From positions 1 to 64,000 of the forward strand of contig JAJXYO010000037.1 in NCBI GenBank assembly GCA_021780495.1: DNA of 64,000 nucleotides, given 5' to 3'. Positions 50,193-59,095 of this stretch are shown piece by piece. The first letter of the stretch is position 1. Every line of letters begins with the position of its first letter. Under the pieces are notes generated by a model. The model made no database searches. It was not told where the DNA came from and saw nothing but the letters and a program-made list of their open reading frames with translations. The position numbers were made by a program, and so were the translations under genes. The DNA is from Deltaproteobacteria bacterium (lineage in GTDB: Bacteria > Desulfobacterota > Desulfuromonadia > Geobacterales > Pseudopelobacteraceae).

Positions 50193-50849
50193 CTATGTAA
50201 CCGGTATCGTCAAACGCCCGACCGTCACGATCTCAGCCGTCATGACATCACCAGCGCGCACCGGTCCCACCCCGGCCGGTGTTCCGGTCAGAATCACATC
50301 GCCCGGCTCCAGGGTAAAGATGGCCGAGATATGGGCGATGATCTGCGGCACCCGGTGGATCATATCGGCGGAGCAGCCATCCTGGCGTGTCTCGCCGTTG
50401 ACCGCCAGCTTCAGGTTCAGGGCATGGGGATCGGCCACCGCCCCGGCCGGGACAAATGCGGACAACGGGCAGGCGGTGTCAAAGCCCTTGGCGATCTCCC
50501 AGGGCAGCCCCTTGGCTTTGAGCTGATTCTGCACATCACGCAGGGTCATGTCGATGGCCACGCCATATCCGGCGACATGTTCCAGCGCCCGGTCTGGTGC
50601 GACCGCCCGGCACTGTTTCCCGATCAGCACCGCCAGCTCGACCTCGTAGTGGCACTCCTGCGAGTAGGCCGGGATCCGCACCGCCTCGCCATCGCCGATG
50701 ACCGAAGAGGCCGGTTTCATGAACAGCACCGGCGCGGCCGGGGTCTCGTTGCCCAGTTCCCGGGCGTGCTCGGCATAGTTGCGCGCCAGGCAGACGATCT
50801 TGCCGATAGGGAATTCCTGGTTGCTAGCAGGGATCTTTGCAGTTTTCAT
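50193..50849 (-). CDS. Fumarylacetoacetate hydrolase-family protein
   Basis: A 218-residue FAH-fold enzyme of the short FAHD1-like type (acylpyruvase or oxaloacetate decarboxylase/tautomerase activity in relatives). The metal-binding acidic residues lie in HYEVELAVLIG (Glu-x-Glu) and an Asp in GYGVAIDMTLRD. The end VILTGTPAGVGPVRAGD is the common FAH signature. AAGGAAA precedes the ATG. It is between the ClsB-like and pfk genes on the same strand. The real substrate cannot be told. Confidence 0.92.
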   Translation of the reverse strand: MKTAKIPASNQEFPIGKIVCLARNYAEHARELGNETPAAPVLFMKPASSVIGDGEAVRIPAYSQECHYEVELAVLIGKQCRAVAPDRALEHVAGYGVAIDMTLRDVQNQLKAKGLPWEIAKGFDTACPLSAFVPAGAVADPHALNLKLAVNGETRQDGCSADMIHRVPQIIAHISAIFTLEPGDVILTGTPAGVGPVRAGDVMTAEIVTVGRLTIPVT

Positions 50850-50894
50850 AACGGTTTCCTTGTATGGTTTTTTTGACAGGGATGCTTCAACAGA

Positions 50895-51989
50895 TCAGTC
50901 TCCGAAACAGATCCCGAGATCACGACCCGTCAGTATCGTATCGCCATCCGGCCGGACACGCTTCTGGATCCCCAGCGCCTCGGCCAGCGGCACCAAGGCG
51001 ATATCCGGCGATTGCAGCGACACCATGTGATCGAATTTGCCCAGCTCGATGGCCCGTACGGCGGCGGCGCCAAAGCGCAGGGACAGCAGGCGGTCAAAGG
51101 TGGTGGGAGAGCCGCCGCGCAGCAGGTGACCCAGGACCATGGAACGCGAGTCCTTGCCGGTACGCTGGGAGAGCTCTTTGGCCAGGTATTCGGCAATACC
51201 GCCCAGCACCACGTGCTGGCGGCCGGTCTCACCGCAACCCTTGGTGATCACGTCGCCGCCCTTGGGAAGCGCCCCCTCGGCCACGACCACGATGGCATAT
51301 TTATGGCCGTGCAGTTCGTTATCCATAATCTTGTCGCAGACCTTATCGATGTCAAACGGTATCTCCGGGATCAGGATGACATCCGCGTTGCCCGATATGC
51401 CGCTGTTGAGCGCGATAAAACCGGCATTGCGCCCCATCACCTCCACCACCATGATCCGGTCATGCGACTTGGCGGTGGAGTGCAGGCGGTCGATGGCCTC
51501 GGTGGCGATGCTGACGGCCGTATCGAAACCGAAGGTGATCACGGTCCCGCCCATGTCGTTGTCGATGGTCTTGGGAACGCCGACCACCGGCATCCCCTTT
51601 TCGGCAAAGCGGTGAGCGATCTCCAGGCTGCCGTCACCACCCACGGCCACCAGGGCATCGAAGCGCATGCGGCGGAAGTTGTCCATGACCCGGTCCGACA
51701 GGTCGCGCACCTCGCATTCGCCGGCGGCATTGCAAACCGGCATCATGAAGGGGTTGCCCTTGTTGGTCGTCCCCAGAATCGTGCCGCCGATACTGGCAAT
51801 GCCATTGACCTTTTCCGGCGTCAGGGTAATGATTTCTTCGGTGTTCATCAGGCCGGTATAGCCGCATTTGATACCGTAGACCTCCCATTGCCGGGTATAG
51901 GCGGCCATCGTAACCGCTTCGATAACGGCGTTCAACCCCGGTGCATCGCCGCCACCGGTATTGATACAGATTTTCATTCTTTTGGACAC
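50895..51989 (-). CDS. pfkA: 6-phosphofructokinase (phosphoryl donor uncertain)
   Basis: A 364-residue PfkA-family enzyme. The GGGDAPGLNAVI loop opens the protein, VAVGGDGSLEIA and PKTIDNDMGGT follow. MGRNAGFIAL and LGHLLRGGSPTTFDRLL complete the fold. The phosphoryl-donor pair is Gly in GGDGS, as in ATP enzymes, together with Lys in PKTIDND, as in pyrophosphate enzymes. That mixed pair is known in some family members and leaves ATP or PPi open. GTG 51989 is chosen because GGAGG lies six bases upstream. ATG 51977 is an inner option. Confidence 0.92.
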   Translation of the reverse strand: MSKRMKICINTGGGDAPGLNAVIEAVTMAAYTRQWEVYGIKCGYTGLMNTEEIITLTPEKVNGIASIGGTILGTTNKGNPFMMPVCNAAGECEVRDLSDRVMDNFRRMRFDALVAVGGDGSLEIAHRFAEKGMPVVGVPKTIDNDMGGTVITFGFDTAVSIATEAIDRLHSTAKSHDRIMVVEVMGRNAGFIALNSGISGNADVILIPEIPFDIDKVCDKIMDNELHGHKYAIVVVAEGALPKGGDVITKGCGETGRQHVVLGGIAEYLAKELSQRTGKDSRSMVLGHLLRGGSPTTFDRLLSLRFGAAAVRAIELGKFDHMVSLQSPDIALVPLAEALGIQKRVRPDGDTILTGRDLGICFGD

Positions 51990-52067
51990 AGGGTACCTCC
52001 GCTGAAATCGGTTATACATTGGGAATATGATGCAAGCCGGTTTTTAAATTTAATACCGGTTTCTAAA

Positions 52068-52349
52068 CTAACCGGCGCGCAGCTTTTTCGCACGTCCTGT
52101 TGTGGGCGTTGTTTGCTGTTCCGACTGAACATCCGCATAGGTATCCAATAATTGTCGGATCATTCGCTGATATTGCGTATGATATTTTGATGCCTCGGTT
52201 TTGAAGAACTCGACGCTTTTCTTGCTAAGGGATATCGTCACCTTGACCGATTCCTCGCTGAAAGCCAGTTCGGCTGGAGATGGGAGAAAATCTCGTACAA
52301 TCTTGATCTCACCCAATGGTTCATCGCTGTATTTTATTTTCGTGCTCAT
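52068..52349 (-). CDS. brnA: BrnA-like antitoxin
   Basis: A 93-residue protein whose second half (VKVTISLSKKSVEFFKTEA and YQRMIRQLLDTYA) forms a ribbon-helix-helix DNA-binding fold, as in BrnA antitoxins. It lies downstream of and overlaps brnT by 29 bases, the standard toxin-first BrnTA order. The C-terminal tail is Thr/Lys-rich. It should bind the toxin and repress the operon. Confidence 0.88.
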   Translation of the reverse strand: MSTKIKYSDEPLGEIKIVRDFLPSPAELAFSEESVKVTISLSKKSVEFFKTEASKYHTQYQRMIRQLLDTYADVQSEQQTTPTTGRAKKLRAG

Positions 52350-52611
52350 AAATTGCCTTTCCTTTCCGCCAGTATCCGGCACCAAATATACGGATCACAT
52401 TATTTCGATAAGTAAATCTTACGGTGAGGATTCCGTCATCGGACTTACCAAAGCAGTAGTAACGCATTTCATCATCGCTGTGGTTCACATCTTCAGCGAT
52501 GATACGTCGTGGGTCAGCAAAAGCGTACTGAGCCCGTGCAAATGAGACTCCATGCTTTTGCTGGTTTTCATGATCCTTATTCGAATCCCATTCAAAATGC
52601 GCTTTTATCAT
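52321..52611 (-). CDS. brnT: BrnT-family toxin
   Basis: A 96-residue RelE-like toxin. FEWDSNKD near the start, KHGVSFARAQYAF next and the catalytic-region pattern TVRFTYRNNVIRIFGA with a WRKGK arginine/lysine cluster match BrnT. It likely cleaves RNA or blocks translation until bound by BrnA. AAGGT lies six bases before the ATG. Confidence 0.93.
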   Translation of the reverse strand: MIKAHFEWDSNKDHENQQKHGVSFARAQYAFADPRRIIAEDVNHSDDEMRYYCFGKSDDGILTVRFTYRNNVIRIFGAGYWRKGKAIYEHENKIQR

Positions 52612-52642
52612 ATGATTACCTTATCAGGAATCAAAGCAAAAA

Positions 52643-52672
52643 ACCATATTATTGTATGGCTTATAATATGGT
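52643..52672. promoter_or_regulatory. Candidate BrnA operator upstream of brnT
   Basis: ACCATATTAT (52643-52652) and ATAATATGGT (52663-52672) are perfect inverted repeats. The same CCATA/TATGG half-sites occur again in between (52644-52648 and 52655-52659). The site is 32 bases upstream of the brnT start, in AT-rich promoter-like sequence. Confidence 0.55.
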
Positions 52673-52735
52673 TAATATTGGTTTCGTAGGTCGTGTTATG
52701 AACCGTAACGCGACCTAAGAACTGACCTGACGGCT

Positions 52736-53260
52736 TTATTGGTCAGGTCTAGCAGACTTGTTGAATTGTTTCTTTATTTTATTGAATAGATTTTTGCATC
52801 GCTCCCAGTCCATTAGATTCCCAAACATGTAGGGCGCAAACGCAACGTAATAATCATCTTTCGCAACAATAACTAAGTTTTCAGATTCCTCTATTCTTGA
52901 GAAGAATTCCCAATTTATTTCGTTTTTTGCCTTATCAGAGGTGACCTTGATGTTTTCAGAAGATAGGCTTCCACATCTTTCTACTTGTGTCTCTTTTGCG
53001 TAGGATTCGCTCTTGGCTTTGTACATACTTCGTTTCGAGTACCAAAGGGTACCACCCACAATTCCAGCACCGAAAAGCATTGTAAATATTGTGACCAATA
53101 TGGGAACTTCGGTTGCAAGAATTAACGAGGATATTACGACTATTCCTAAACCGGTGACAATTCTATGAAATGATAAGATTTTTTTGCGGAAAAGAATTTT
53201 CTCGACGCGGAGGCTGTCTTCAAAGGTAATCCATCCTTTGAACGGAATTTTATCTGTCAT
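52736..53260 (-). CDS. YcxB-like C-terminal domain membrane protein, unknown
   Basis: A 174-residue protein with two adjacent membrane helices (about 35-53 and 58-75). A cytosolic C-terminal part has ENIKVTSDKAKNEINWEFFSRIEE and NLVIVAKDDYYVAFAPYMF, as in YcxB-like proteins. ATG 53260 is preceded by GGAGA. The gene is far more AT-rich than its neighbours and sits with the BrnTA pair, so it was probably gained by transfer. Function unknown. Confidence 0.75.
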   Translation of the reverse strand: MTDKIPFKGWITFEDSLRVEKILFRKKILSFHRIVTGLGIVVISSLILATEVPILVTIFTMLFGAGIVGGTLWYSKRSMYKAKSESYAKETQVERCGSLSSENIKVTSDKAKNEINWEFFSRIEESENLVIVAKDDYYVAFAPYMFGNLMDWERCKNLFNKIKKQFNKSARPDQ

Positions 53261-53402
53261 ATTTATCTCCGATTCAACTTCGTTATTGACCAGACCCACT
53301 CAACATCCCGTTTTGGCCTGTTGGCCGTTAACGTGACTGTAAGCAATTAATTTATAACCGCTGACCTTCAACTGAATCATTTGACACTCGAACGCCCACA
53401 AA

Positions 53403-53443
53403 CAAAAAACCGCCCGATCAGACAAAGGCTGAACCGGACGGTT
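53403..53443 (-). terminator. Terminator of the gpmI operon
   Basis: On the minus strand, AAACCGTCCG (53443-53434) pairs with CGGGCGGTTT (53415-53406) over ten positions with one G-T pair. A T run follows immediately. It lies about 33 bases past the gpmI stop. Confidence 0.85.
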
Positions 53444-53476
53444 TCACATTTCAATACGTTTGTACTTCCCCAGCCA

Positions 53477-54997
53477 TCACAACAGACTCTCCCCGGTCAT
53501 CTCTCCCGGCTGGGCGATCCCCAGCATCTGCAGCATGGTCGGGGCGATGTCCGCCAGGCGGCCCCCTTCGCGCAGCTTGGCTCCCTTGCGGCTGTCATCC
53601 ACCAGCACCAGCCAGACCGGGTTGGTGGTATGGGCGGTGAACGGCTCGCCGTTTTCGTCCTGCATCTGCTCGGCGTTGCCATGGTCGGCGGTGATCAGCA
53701 CCGCCCCACCCTTTTCCTGCACCTTGGCCACGACTCTGCCTGCGCAGGCATCCACCGCCTCGACCGCCTTGATGGCAGCCGCTTCGATGCCGGTATGGCC
53801 GACCATGTCACAGTTGGCAAAGTTGAGGATGATCACGTCGTAGACGCCGCTGTCGATCCGCGCCAGCAGTTCATCGGTCACAGCAAAGGCGCTCATCTCC
53901 GGCTTGAGGTCATAGGTGGCCACCTCTTTCGGCGAGGGGATCAGGGCGCGATCCTCGCCCGGGAAAGGTGTCTCCACCCCGCCGTTGAAGAAGAAGGTGA
54001 CATGGGCGTATTTCTCGGTCTCGGCGATGCGCAGCTGCCTCAGCCCGGCATCGGCCAAGACACCGCCCAGGATGTTGGTCAGCTCCGTGGAGGCAAAGGC
54101 GATCGGCAGGCCGAAGGTGGCGTCGTATTCGGTCAGACAGACATAGCCGGACAGTCGCGGCCAACAGCGGCGCTTGAAGCCGTCAAAACCGTCCAGCGCA
54201 ATGGCGCGGGTGATCTCGCGGGCCCGGTCGGAGCGGAAGTTGAAAAAGATGAAACCATCGCCATCATTAACCGTGGCATTTTCAGCAACAACGACCGGCA
54301 CGACGAATTCGTCATTGACCCCGGCGGCGTAGCTCTGCTCTAGCGCTGCGTGCGCCGAGGCACGCAGCTCGCCCTGGCCGCAGACGATGGCGTTGTAGGC
54401 CTGCTCGACCCGCTCCCAGCGGTTGTCGCGGTCCATGGCATAGTAGCGTCCCATCACGGTCGCGATTGTGCCGCAACCGATGCGGGCCATCTCCCCTTCC
54501 AGCTGCGCCAGGTAATCGGCGCCGCTCTGGGGCGGGGTATCACGGCCATCCAGCAGGCAGTGAACGAAGACCTCCTTCAGACCCTCGCGCCTGGCCAGTT
54601 CCAGCAGGGCATACAGGTGGGTATTGTGGGAATGCACGCCGCCATCCGACAGCAGACCGGACAGGTGCAGCCTGCCACCAGCTGCCTTGACCTTGGCGAT
54701 ACACTCCAGCAGGACCGGATTGCTGAAGAAGTCGCCATCCAGGATGGACTTGGTGACGCGGGTCAGTTCCTGGTAGACTACCCGCCCGGCTCCCAGATTC
54801 AGATGCCCGACCTCGGAGTTGCCCATCTGGCCGTCAGGAAGGCCGACCGCCATGCCGGAACAGCTCAGTCTGGTATGTGGATAGGTGGACAACAGGCGGG
54901 TCAGGTTGGGGGTGTTTGCCAGGGCAACGGCGTTGTGGGCAGGGTTGGGGTTGATCCCCCAGCCGTCGAGGATCATCAGCAGCAACGGTTTTTTCAT
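53477..54997 (-). CDS. gpmI: 2,3-bisphosphoglycerate-independent phosphoglycerate mutase
   Basis: A 506-residue alkaline-phosphatase-fold enzyme converting 3- to 2-phosphoglycerate with two manganese ions. The N-terminal MILDGWG holds a metal Asp, and the catalytic serine is Ser61 in MGNSEVGH. The second domain shows [17 protein letters not shown] and [14 protein letters not shown] 54997 is selected for AAAGGA seven bases upstream. It follows rlmH by 17 bases on the same strand. Downstream is a good terminator. Confidence 0.97.
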   Translation of the reverse strand: MKKPLLLMILDGWGINPNPAHNAVALANTPNLTRLLSTYPHTRLSCSGMAVGLPDGQMGNSEVGHLNLGAGRVVYQELTRVTKSILDGDFFSNPVLLECIAKVKAAGGRLHLSGLLSDGGVHSHNTHLYALLELARREGLKEVFVHCLLDGRDTPPQSGADYLAQLEGEMARIGCGTIATVMGRYYAMDRDNRWERVEQAYNAIVCGQGELRASAHAALEQSYAAGVNDEFVVPVVVAENATVNDGDGFIFFNFRSDRAREITRAIALDGFDGFKRRCWPRLSGYVCLTEYDATFGLPIAFASTELTNILGGVLADAGLRQLRIAETEKYAHVTFFFNGGVETPFPGEDRALIPSPKEVATYDLKPEMSAFAVTDELLARIDSGVYDVIILNFANCDMVGHTGIEAAAIKAVEAVDACAGRVVAKVQEKGGAVLITADHGNAEQMQDENGEPFTAHTTNPVWLVLVDDSRKGAKLREGGRLADIAPTMLQMLGIAQPGEMTGESLL

Positions 54998-55014
54998 GCG
55001 AATATCCTTTCGGA

Positions 55015-55473
55015 TCAATGGTGGTAGGGTTCGTTATTCAGGATCGTAAAGGCCCGGTAGATCTGCTCCAGCAGGAAGACCCGCACCATCTGGTGGGTGA
55101 AGGTCATCTTGGACAGGGCCAGCAGTCGCCCGTGACGGCGGAACTCTTCCGAAAACCCGTAGGCCCCGCCGATCACGAAGACCATCTCACCCGTTCCGCA
55201 GTCACGCTGTTTGCCGATGAATCTGGCCAGAGCAGGAGAATCCAGCTGTTCACCGCGCTCATCCAGCAAAACAACGGTAGCGCCGGGCGGGATCTGTTTC
55301 TCCAGCCGCTCGCACTCGCGCCGCCGCATCTCCTCGGCCTCGGCACCTTTCTCGTCACGCACCTCGCCGATCTCCAGCGGCGCATAATGTTTGATACGGC
55401 CGCCGTATTCGCTAATGGCCTCTTTTACCCAGTCATCACGGCTCTTGCCGACCCACAGCACGCGGATTTTCAA
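55015..55473 (-). CDS. rlmH: 23S rRNA (pseudouridine1915-N3)-methyltransferase RlmH
   Basis: A 152-residue SPOUT-class methyltransferase. [12 protein letters not shown] and the C-terminal [20 protein letters not shown] with IYRAFTI and the ending NNEPYHH are the SAM-knot and family signatures. It overlaps rsfS by ATGA. It modifies the ribosome's helix 69 after assembly. Confidence 0.97.
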   Translation of the reverse strand: MKIRVLWVGKSRDDWVKEAISEYGGRIKHYAPLEIGEVRDEKGAEAEEMRRRECERLEKQIPPGATVVLLDERGEQLDSPALARFIGKQRDCGTGEMVFVIGGAYGFSEEFRRHGRLLALSKMTFTHQMVRVFLLEQIYRAFTILNNEPYHH

Positions 55474-55889
55474 AAATCCGATTCCTTGTGGGCCTCACGC
55501 ATCGCCTTGGGCAGTTCCATCTGCGGCGCCATGCCCCACAATCCATCCAGGTCGTAACGGCGACGCATCTCATCATGAAAGATATGCACCAGCACATCGC
55601 CGTAATCCATGACGATCCACTTGCCTTCATTAGCCCCCTCGATGTCGTTGACCTTGCCGTATTTTTTCAGCCCGATCCGGATACTGTCGGCAATGGCCTG
55701 GTTTTGGCGATCCGAGCTGCCGGAGATGATCACCAGGAAATCGGCAATGGAGGAGACCTTGGAAATATCCAGCACGCGGATGTCGTAGGCCTTTTTGTCA
55801 AAGGCCAGCTCTGCACATTTAAGGGCGCGTTCCGGTGAACTCAGGCTTACGAGCTCCGTTTCTGTTGTTTTCGTTTTTTTCACAGGCAT
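55470..55889 (-). CDS. rsfS: Ribosomal silencing factor RsfS
   Basis: A 139-residue protein of the RsfS/Iojap family, which binds uL14 and blocks subunit joining in starvation. DIRVLDISKVSSIADFLVII and GSSDRQNQAIADSI, then WIVMDYGDVLVHIFHDEMR are diagnostic. The N-terminal tail is Lys/Thr/Glu-rich. The start at 55889 overlaps nadD by ten bases. The frame continues open far upstream inside nadD, but only this ATG gives a family-length protein. Confidence 0.95.
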   Translation of the reverse strand: MPVKKTKTTETELVSLSSPERALKCAELAFDKKAYDIRVLDISKVSSIADFLVIISGSSDRQNQAIADSIRIGLKKYGKVNDIEGANEGKWIVMDYGDVLVHIFHDEMRRRYDLDGLWGMAPQMELPKAMREAHKESDF

Positions 55890-56530
55890 TCGGGATAGAT
55901 CCTTTGGGTATTGATATATGCTTCCACAGTGGATGGGACGAGATAGGTGATGGAGCGCCCGTTGGCCAGCAGGTGGCGGATTTCCGTAGACGAAATATCC
56001 AGCGGGCAGCCCTTCAGAAAGTGCACAAACGGTCCGGATGCATGCTGCAACCGGTGAGTTCCGGCAGTATAAACGAACTCCCCCCTGATAGCAACCGGCA
56101 GCGCTGCCAGCGGGTCTACTACCGGCCGGCCCGGTCGTTCTACCACAATCAGATTGCATAAACGGAAAATTTCGGCATAGCGGTGCCACAGACCGATCTC
56201 GAAAAACGAGTCGCTGCCGATGATGAAGAACAGCTCGTCACCCGGTCGCTGTGCGCGAAAATAGCTGATTGTATCGATGGAGTAAGACTTGCCAAACCGC
56301 TGGCCCTCGATGTCTGACAGTTCGAAGGCCGGATTGCCGGCAATGGACTGCCTGACCATCTCGCAGCGCTGCGAGAACGGAACCTCACCGGCCAAGGGCT
56401 TGTGAGGCGGGTCGCCGGCCGGGATGAACAGCACCCGGTCAAGTCCCAGCGATTCCCGCGCCTCCTCCGCAATACGCAGGTGGGCAAGATGTACCGGATT
56501 GAATGTACCACCCATCAGGCCAATGTTCAT
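55880..56530 (-). CDS. nadD: Nicotinate-nucleotide adenylyltransferase
   Basis: A 216-residue enzyme that makes deamido-NAD from nicotinate mononucleotide and ATP. The nucleotide-binding MGGTFNPVHLAH (6-17) and the ISSTEIRHLL motif near the C-terminus are conserved. It lies in the common nadD-rsfS-rlmH order. The start overlaps the preceding GspE-N-domain gene by ATGA. It acts later in the NAD pathway than NadA, which is encoded at the start of the window. Confidence 0.96.
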   Translation of the reverse strand: MNIGLMGGTFNPVHLAHLRIAEEARESLGLDRVLFIPAGDPPHKPLAGEVPFSQRCEMVRQSIAGNPAFELSDIEGQRFGKSYSIDTISYFRAQRPGDELFFIIGSDSFFEIGLWHRYAEIFRLCNLIVVERPGRPVVDPLAALPVAIRGEFVYTAGTHRLQHASGPFVHFLKGCPLDISSTEIRHLLANGRSITYLVPSTVEAYINTQRIYPECL

Positions 56531-57651
56531 GTCATCAGGATCTTGTTCTTGATGATCAGCATCTCAAAGGCCAGCGAAGCCTTACGCACCAGTTTCTGCA
56601 GCTCGGTCAAACGGCGTCCGAGGGCATCCATATCAGCCGACAGCAGCACGACGGCCACCACCTTGTTAAGCATGATGATCGGCAGAACCAGCAGAGATGT
56701 TTCGGGACGGATCTGCAATACCTTGAGAATCTGCCGGTTCTCAGGCGTATTGACAAGTGTTCCCATGGAAAGCGTCCTGCTTTCAACCACATCACGCAGC
56801 ACCGATGGCTTGCTTAATAACAGGCTCAGATCGGCAAATCCGGTGATCTTCTCGCCGCCACTCACCCCGCGCCATCCGACAACGGCGTTGCCACGCACAA
56901 TAAACAGAGCAGCCGTACTAAACTCCTGTCCCAGGTACTTGATGAAGACATTCGCCACATCATCGCGTGTACGGGCAGCGGCAAAATCCAGGGAGACCCG
57001 GTCAACGGTATATCTGCTCACATCATCCGGCAGCAGGTACGCATCTTCCGGCTGGTCGCCTTGCAGAGCGGCAAAGCCCTCGAACTCGGCCGGTATGGCG
57101 ACATTAAGCAGTTCGCCCGTCTCAGTAAAGGTCGGGATGGTGATGGTCGCTGCTCTGGTCACCGCATCAGCGCCGTTTTTGCGTCTTTGAGCGGCCACCT
57201 GCTGGTAACGGAACTCGCCGCTACTGATGTTATAATATTTGGCCAGAGCCCGTGAGATATGAACGTCAGGGGCGATGTACGGTTGCACCACGTAGCCGGT
57301 GATAAACCCTATCTCCTCTAACGCCGCAAAATCGGTTGGGTCGGTCATCGCCAGACTCAAGCGGTGGCCCTCAAGCTTCAAGGGCACCACATGGTGCGCT
57401 TCCACCAGACGACGCGGAAAATCACGCAGAAGATCCTTGGAGACCTCGGCAAGTTCTTTGCGGCCAACGCAGGGGACGCCCAGTTTTGTACTCAAGAGAC
57501 GGGCCAGCACGTCTTCGTCAATGTAGCCCATCTCGATCAAGCTGCTGCCCAGCCTGATGCCATAGATCATCTGGTTCTTGAGCGCTTCGTCCAGTTGATC
57601 GGGCGTGACCATCTTTTCTTTCAGCAGCAGTTCACCCAGTTTTAGTGCCAT
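56527..57651 (-). CDS. GspE N-terminal (MshEN)-domain protein with C-terminal GAF-like region
   Basis: A 374-residue cytosolic protein. Residues about 1-145 form an MshEN/GspE N-terminal domain (KLGELLLKEKMVTPDQLDEA, then GSSLIEMGYIDEDVLARLL, then VPLKLEGHRLSLAMTDPTD). There is no ATPase domain. The second half (about 200-370) looks like a GAF-like sensor (YLGQEFSTAALFIVRGNAVVGWRG, LLVLPIIMLNKVVAVVLLSAD). MshEN domains in other ATPases can bind c-di-GMP. The conserved binding residues here would need an alignment. It starts 57 bases after gspN on the same strand. Confidence 0.8.
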   Translation of the reverse strand: MALKLGELLLKEKMVTPDQLDEALKNQMIYGIRLGSSLIEMGYIDEDVLARLLSTKLGVPCVGRKELAEVSKDLLRDFPRRLVEAHHVVPLKLEGHRLSLAMTDPTDFAALEEIGFITGYVVQPYIAPDVHISRALAKYYNISSGEFRYQQVAAQRRKNGADAVTRAATITIPTFTETGELLNVAIPAEFEGFAALQGDQPEDAYLLPDDVSRYTVDRVSLDFAAARTRDDVANVFIKYLGQEFSTAALFIVRGNAVVGWRGVSGGEKITGFADLSLLLSKPSVLRDVVESRTLSMGTLVNTPENRQILKVLQIRPETSLLVLPIIMLNKVVAVVLLSADMDALGRRLTELQKLVRKASLAFEMLIIKNKILMT

Positions 57652-57707
57652 TATGCAACTCTCCCAAAACTAAACAAAGACAGCCCCGCCAAGCGGGATA
57701 CCTACAA

Positions 57708-58550
57708 TCACAAAATTTCCGGTTTCAGCAGCGTCCCCCCGATAGGCACCCGGTACACCCCCGGGGACGTCATGAACTTGGCCAGCACCAGGAACACGAG
57801 TTTTTGTGATTCAAGAAATTCAGGTTTGGGCATTATTTCAAGCACGAGGTTAAGCGGCGCTGAGGCAGCATGTGTTGCCAGTGGCAGATCACCCGACAGC
57901 CGCATATAAATCCCGTCACCCTGCAGCGTGAAACTCTCCAGACGGGCCTTGCCGGCCGTAACCCGTACCATCCCCTGGGATGTCAGCCTTGAGACATCAG
58001 GCAGAGAAAAACCACCCAGTTTTACGCCTGACAGCTCCAGCTGTCTGATTTCGAGTTGAAATTCGCCATTCAGTCCTTTTGCACCACGGGTAACGCTTCC
58101 CGAACTCCGCAGAAGGCCGCCGGCTTTGGCCGCCAGCACGGTCTGAAAAAAGGGGATATCTCCCAACCCGATCCCATCGGCCTGAAGCGTAATCGCTTCC
58201 CGTCCGTTTATCCCATAGTCCAGATCGAGATGTCCGCTACCGATAGCGACAGCGGAATGAAGCACTAGCCGTCCCATCAAAAGTGGCAACAGCAGCGGCC
58301 GGACCTTCAGCTGAGAGAAACGGACCAGCGCCCCCTGATTGGAAGCCAGCACAGCGTTGTTCCAGACCAGGCCGGGCAACACGGATTTGCGCGCCCCAGG
58401 GGCGAGAGTCAGTCCCTGAGTCGAGAGTGCCCGATCGATGACGGCATTGATCCGGGCTGCTGGAAAAAAAATGTACACAAAAACCACGAACAGGAAGCAT
58501 GCGGCAAAAGACAGTGCCAGCCCTCGCAATTTACGGGAATAACTCTTCAC
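57708..58550 (-). CDS. gspN: Type II secretion system protein GspN
   Basis: A 280-residue protein with one N-terminal membrane helix (LALSFAACFLFVVFVYIFF) and a beta-rich periplasmic part. TLAPGARKSVLPGLVWNNAVL, VAIGSGHLDLDYGINGREA and a final MTSPGVYRVPIGGTLLKPEIL match GspN of the deltaproteobacterial T2SS clusters. Its role in the machine is unclear. It overlaps gspM by ATGA. Confidence 0.88.
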   Translation of the reverse strand: MKSYSRKLRGLALSFAACFLFVVFVYIFFPAARINAVIDRALSTQGLTLAPGARKSVLPGLVWNNAVLASNQGALVRFSQLKVRPLLLPLLMGRLVLHSAVAIGSGHLDLDYGINGREAITLQADGIGLGDIPFFQTVLAAKAGGLLRSSGSVTRGAKGLNGEFQLEIRQLELSGVKLGGFSLPDVSRLTSQGMVRVTAGKARLESFTLQGDGIYMRLSGDLPLATHAASAPLNLVLEIMPKPEFLESQKLVFLVLAKFMTSPGVYRVPIGGTLLKPEIL

Positions 58551-59095
58551 TTGGCCTTGCCCGGAACCGGTTTGAGCAGGGCGATTGTTAAGGCAACATC
58601 AAACCGCGACGGATCGTCGAAGCGTACCCGCAGGTTGGCTTTTTTTATCACCACGGGGCGGCTCCCTTTTTCCAGCCGGTATATCAGGTTGACCATTTCG
58701 TTGGCGGTCAATCCCTCGATACGCACGTCCGCCGCATCTTCGGTCACGCCACTGCGCTCCTCTCCCTTGAGTGGAGTAATTTTGACGCCTTTTCCCTTGA
58801 TGCCGATCTCTTCGATGATCCCGGCCGGGGTGTCATCCGGACGCAGCATGGCCATCCGTCCGGCCAGCTGGTCAGCTGTGATCTTGGCCGAAAGGTATGC
58901 GGCCTTGAGCGGCAGCAGCTCCTTGAGCACGTTTTCACGGGCAGTCCGTGTGCGTTCGAGGGCTGCTGTCTTCGTGGCCAGGAGCGACCATCCCAGAACG
59001 ATCACCAGCAGGGCAATCAGGGCATAGCCTGACCAGAGTTTGCTGCGACGGTCCAGATTGCGCCACGCATCGACAAGATCGACAAGATATCTCAT
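58547..59095 (-). CDS. gspM: Type II secretion system protein GspM
   Basis: A 182-residue bitopic inner-membrane protein. There is a short cytosolic N-terminus, a membrane helix (LIALLVIVLGWSLLA, about 25-42), a coiled coil and a ferredoxin-like periplasmic domain with VRIEGLTANEMVNLIYRLE. It should pair with GspL in the inner-membrane platform. It overlaps gspL and gspN by four bases each. Confidence 0.85.
   Translation of the reverse strand: MRYLVDLVDAWRNLDRRSKLWSGYALIALLVIVLGWSLLATKTAALERTRTARENVLKELLPLKAAYLSAKITADQLAGRMAMLRPDDTPAGIIEEIGIKGKGVKITPLKGEERSGVTEDAADVRIEGLTANEMVNLIYRLEKGSRPVVIKKANLRVRFDDPSRFDVALTIALLKPVPGKAK

Noticed and set aside
52056-52075. Terminator after brnA
   Set aside because: The 6-bp CCGGTT/AACCGG stem overlaps the brnA stop and has no T run.
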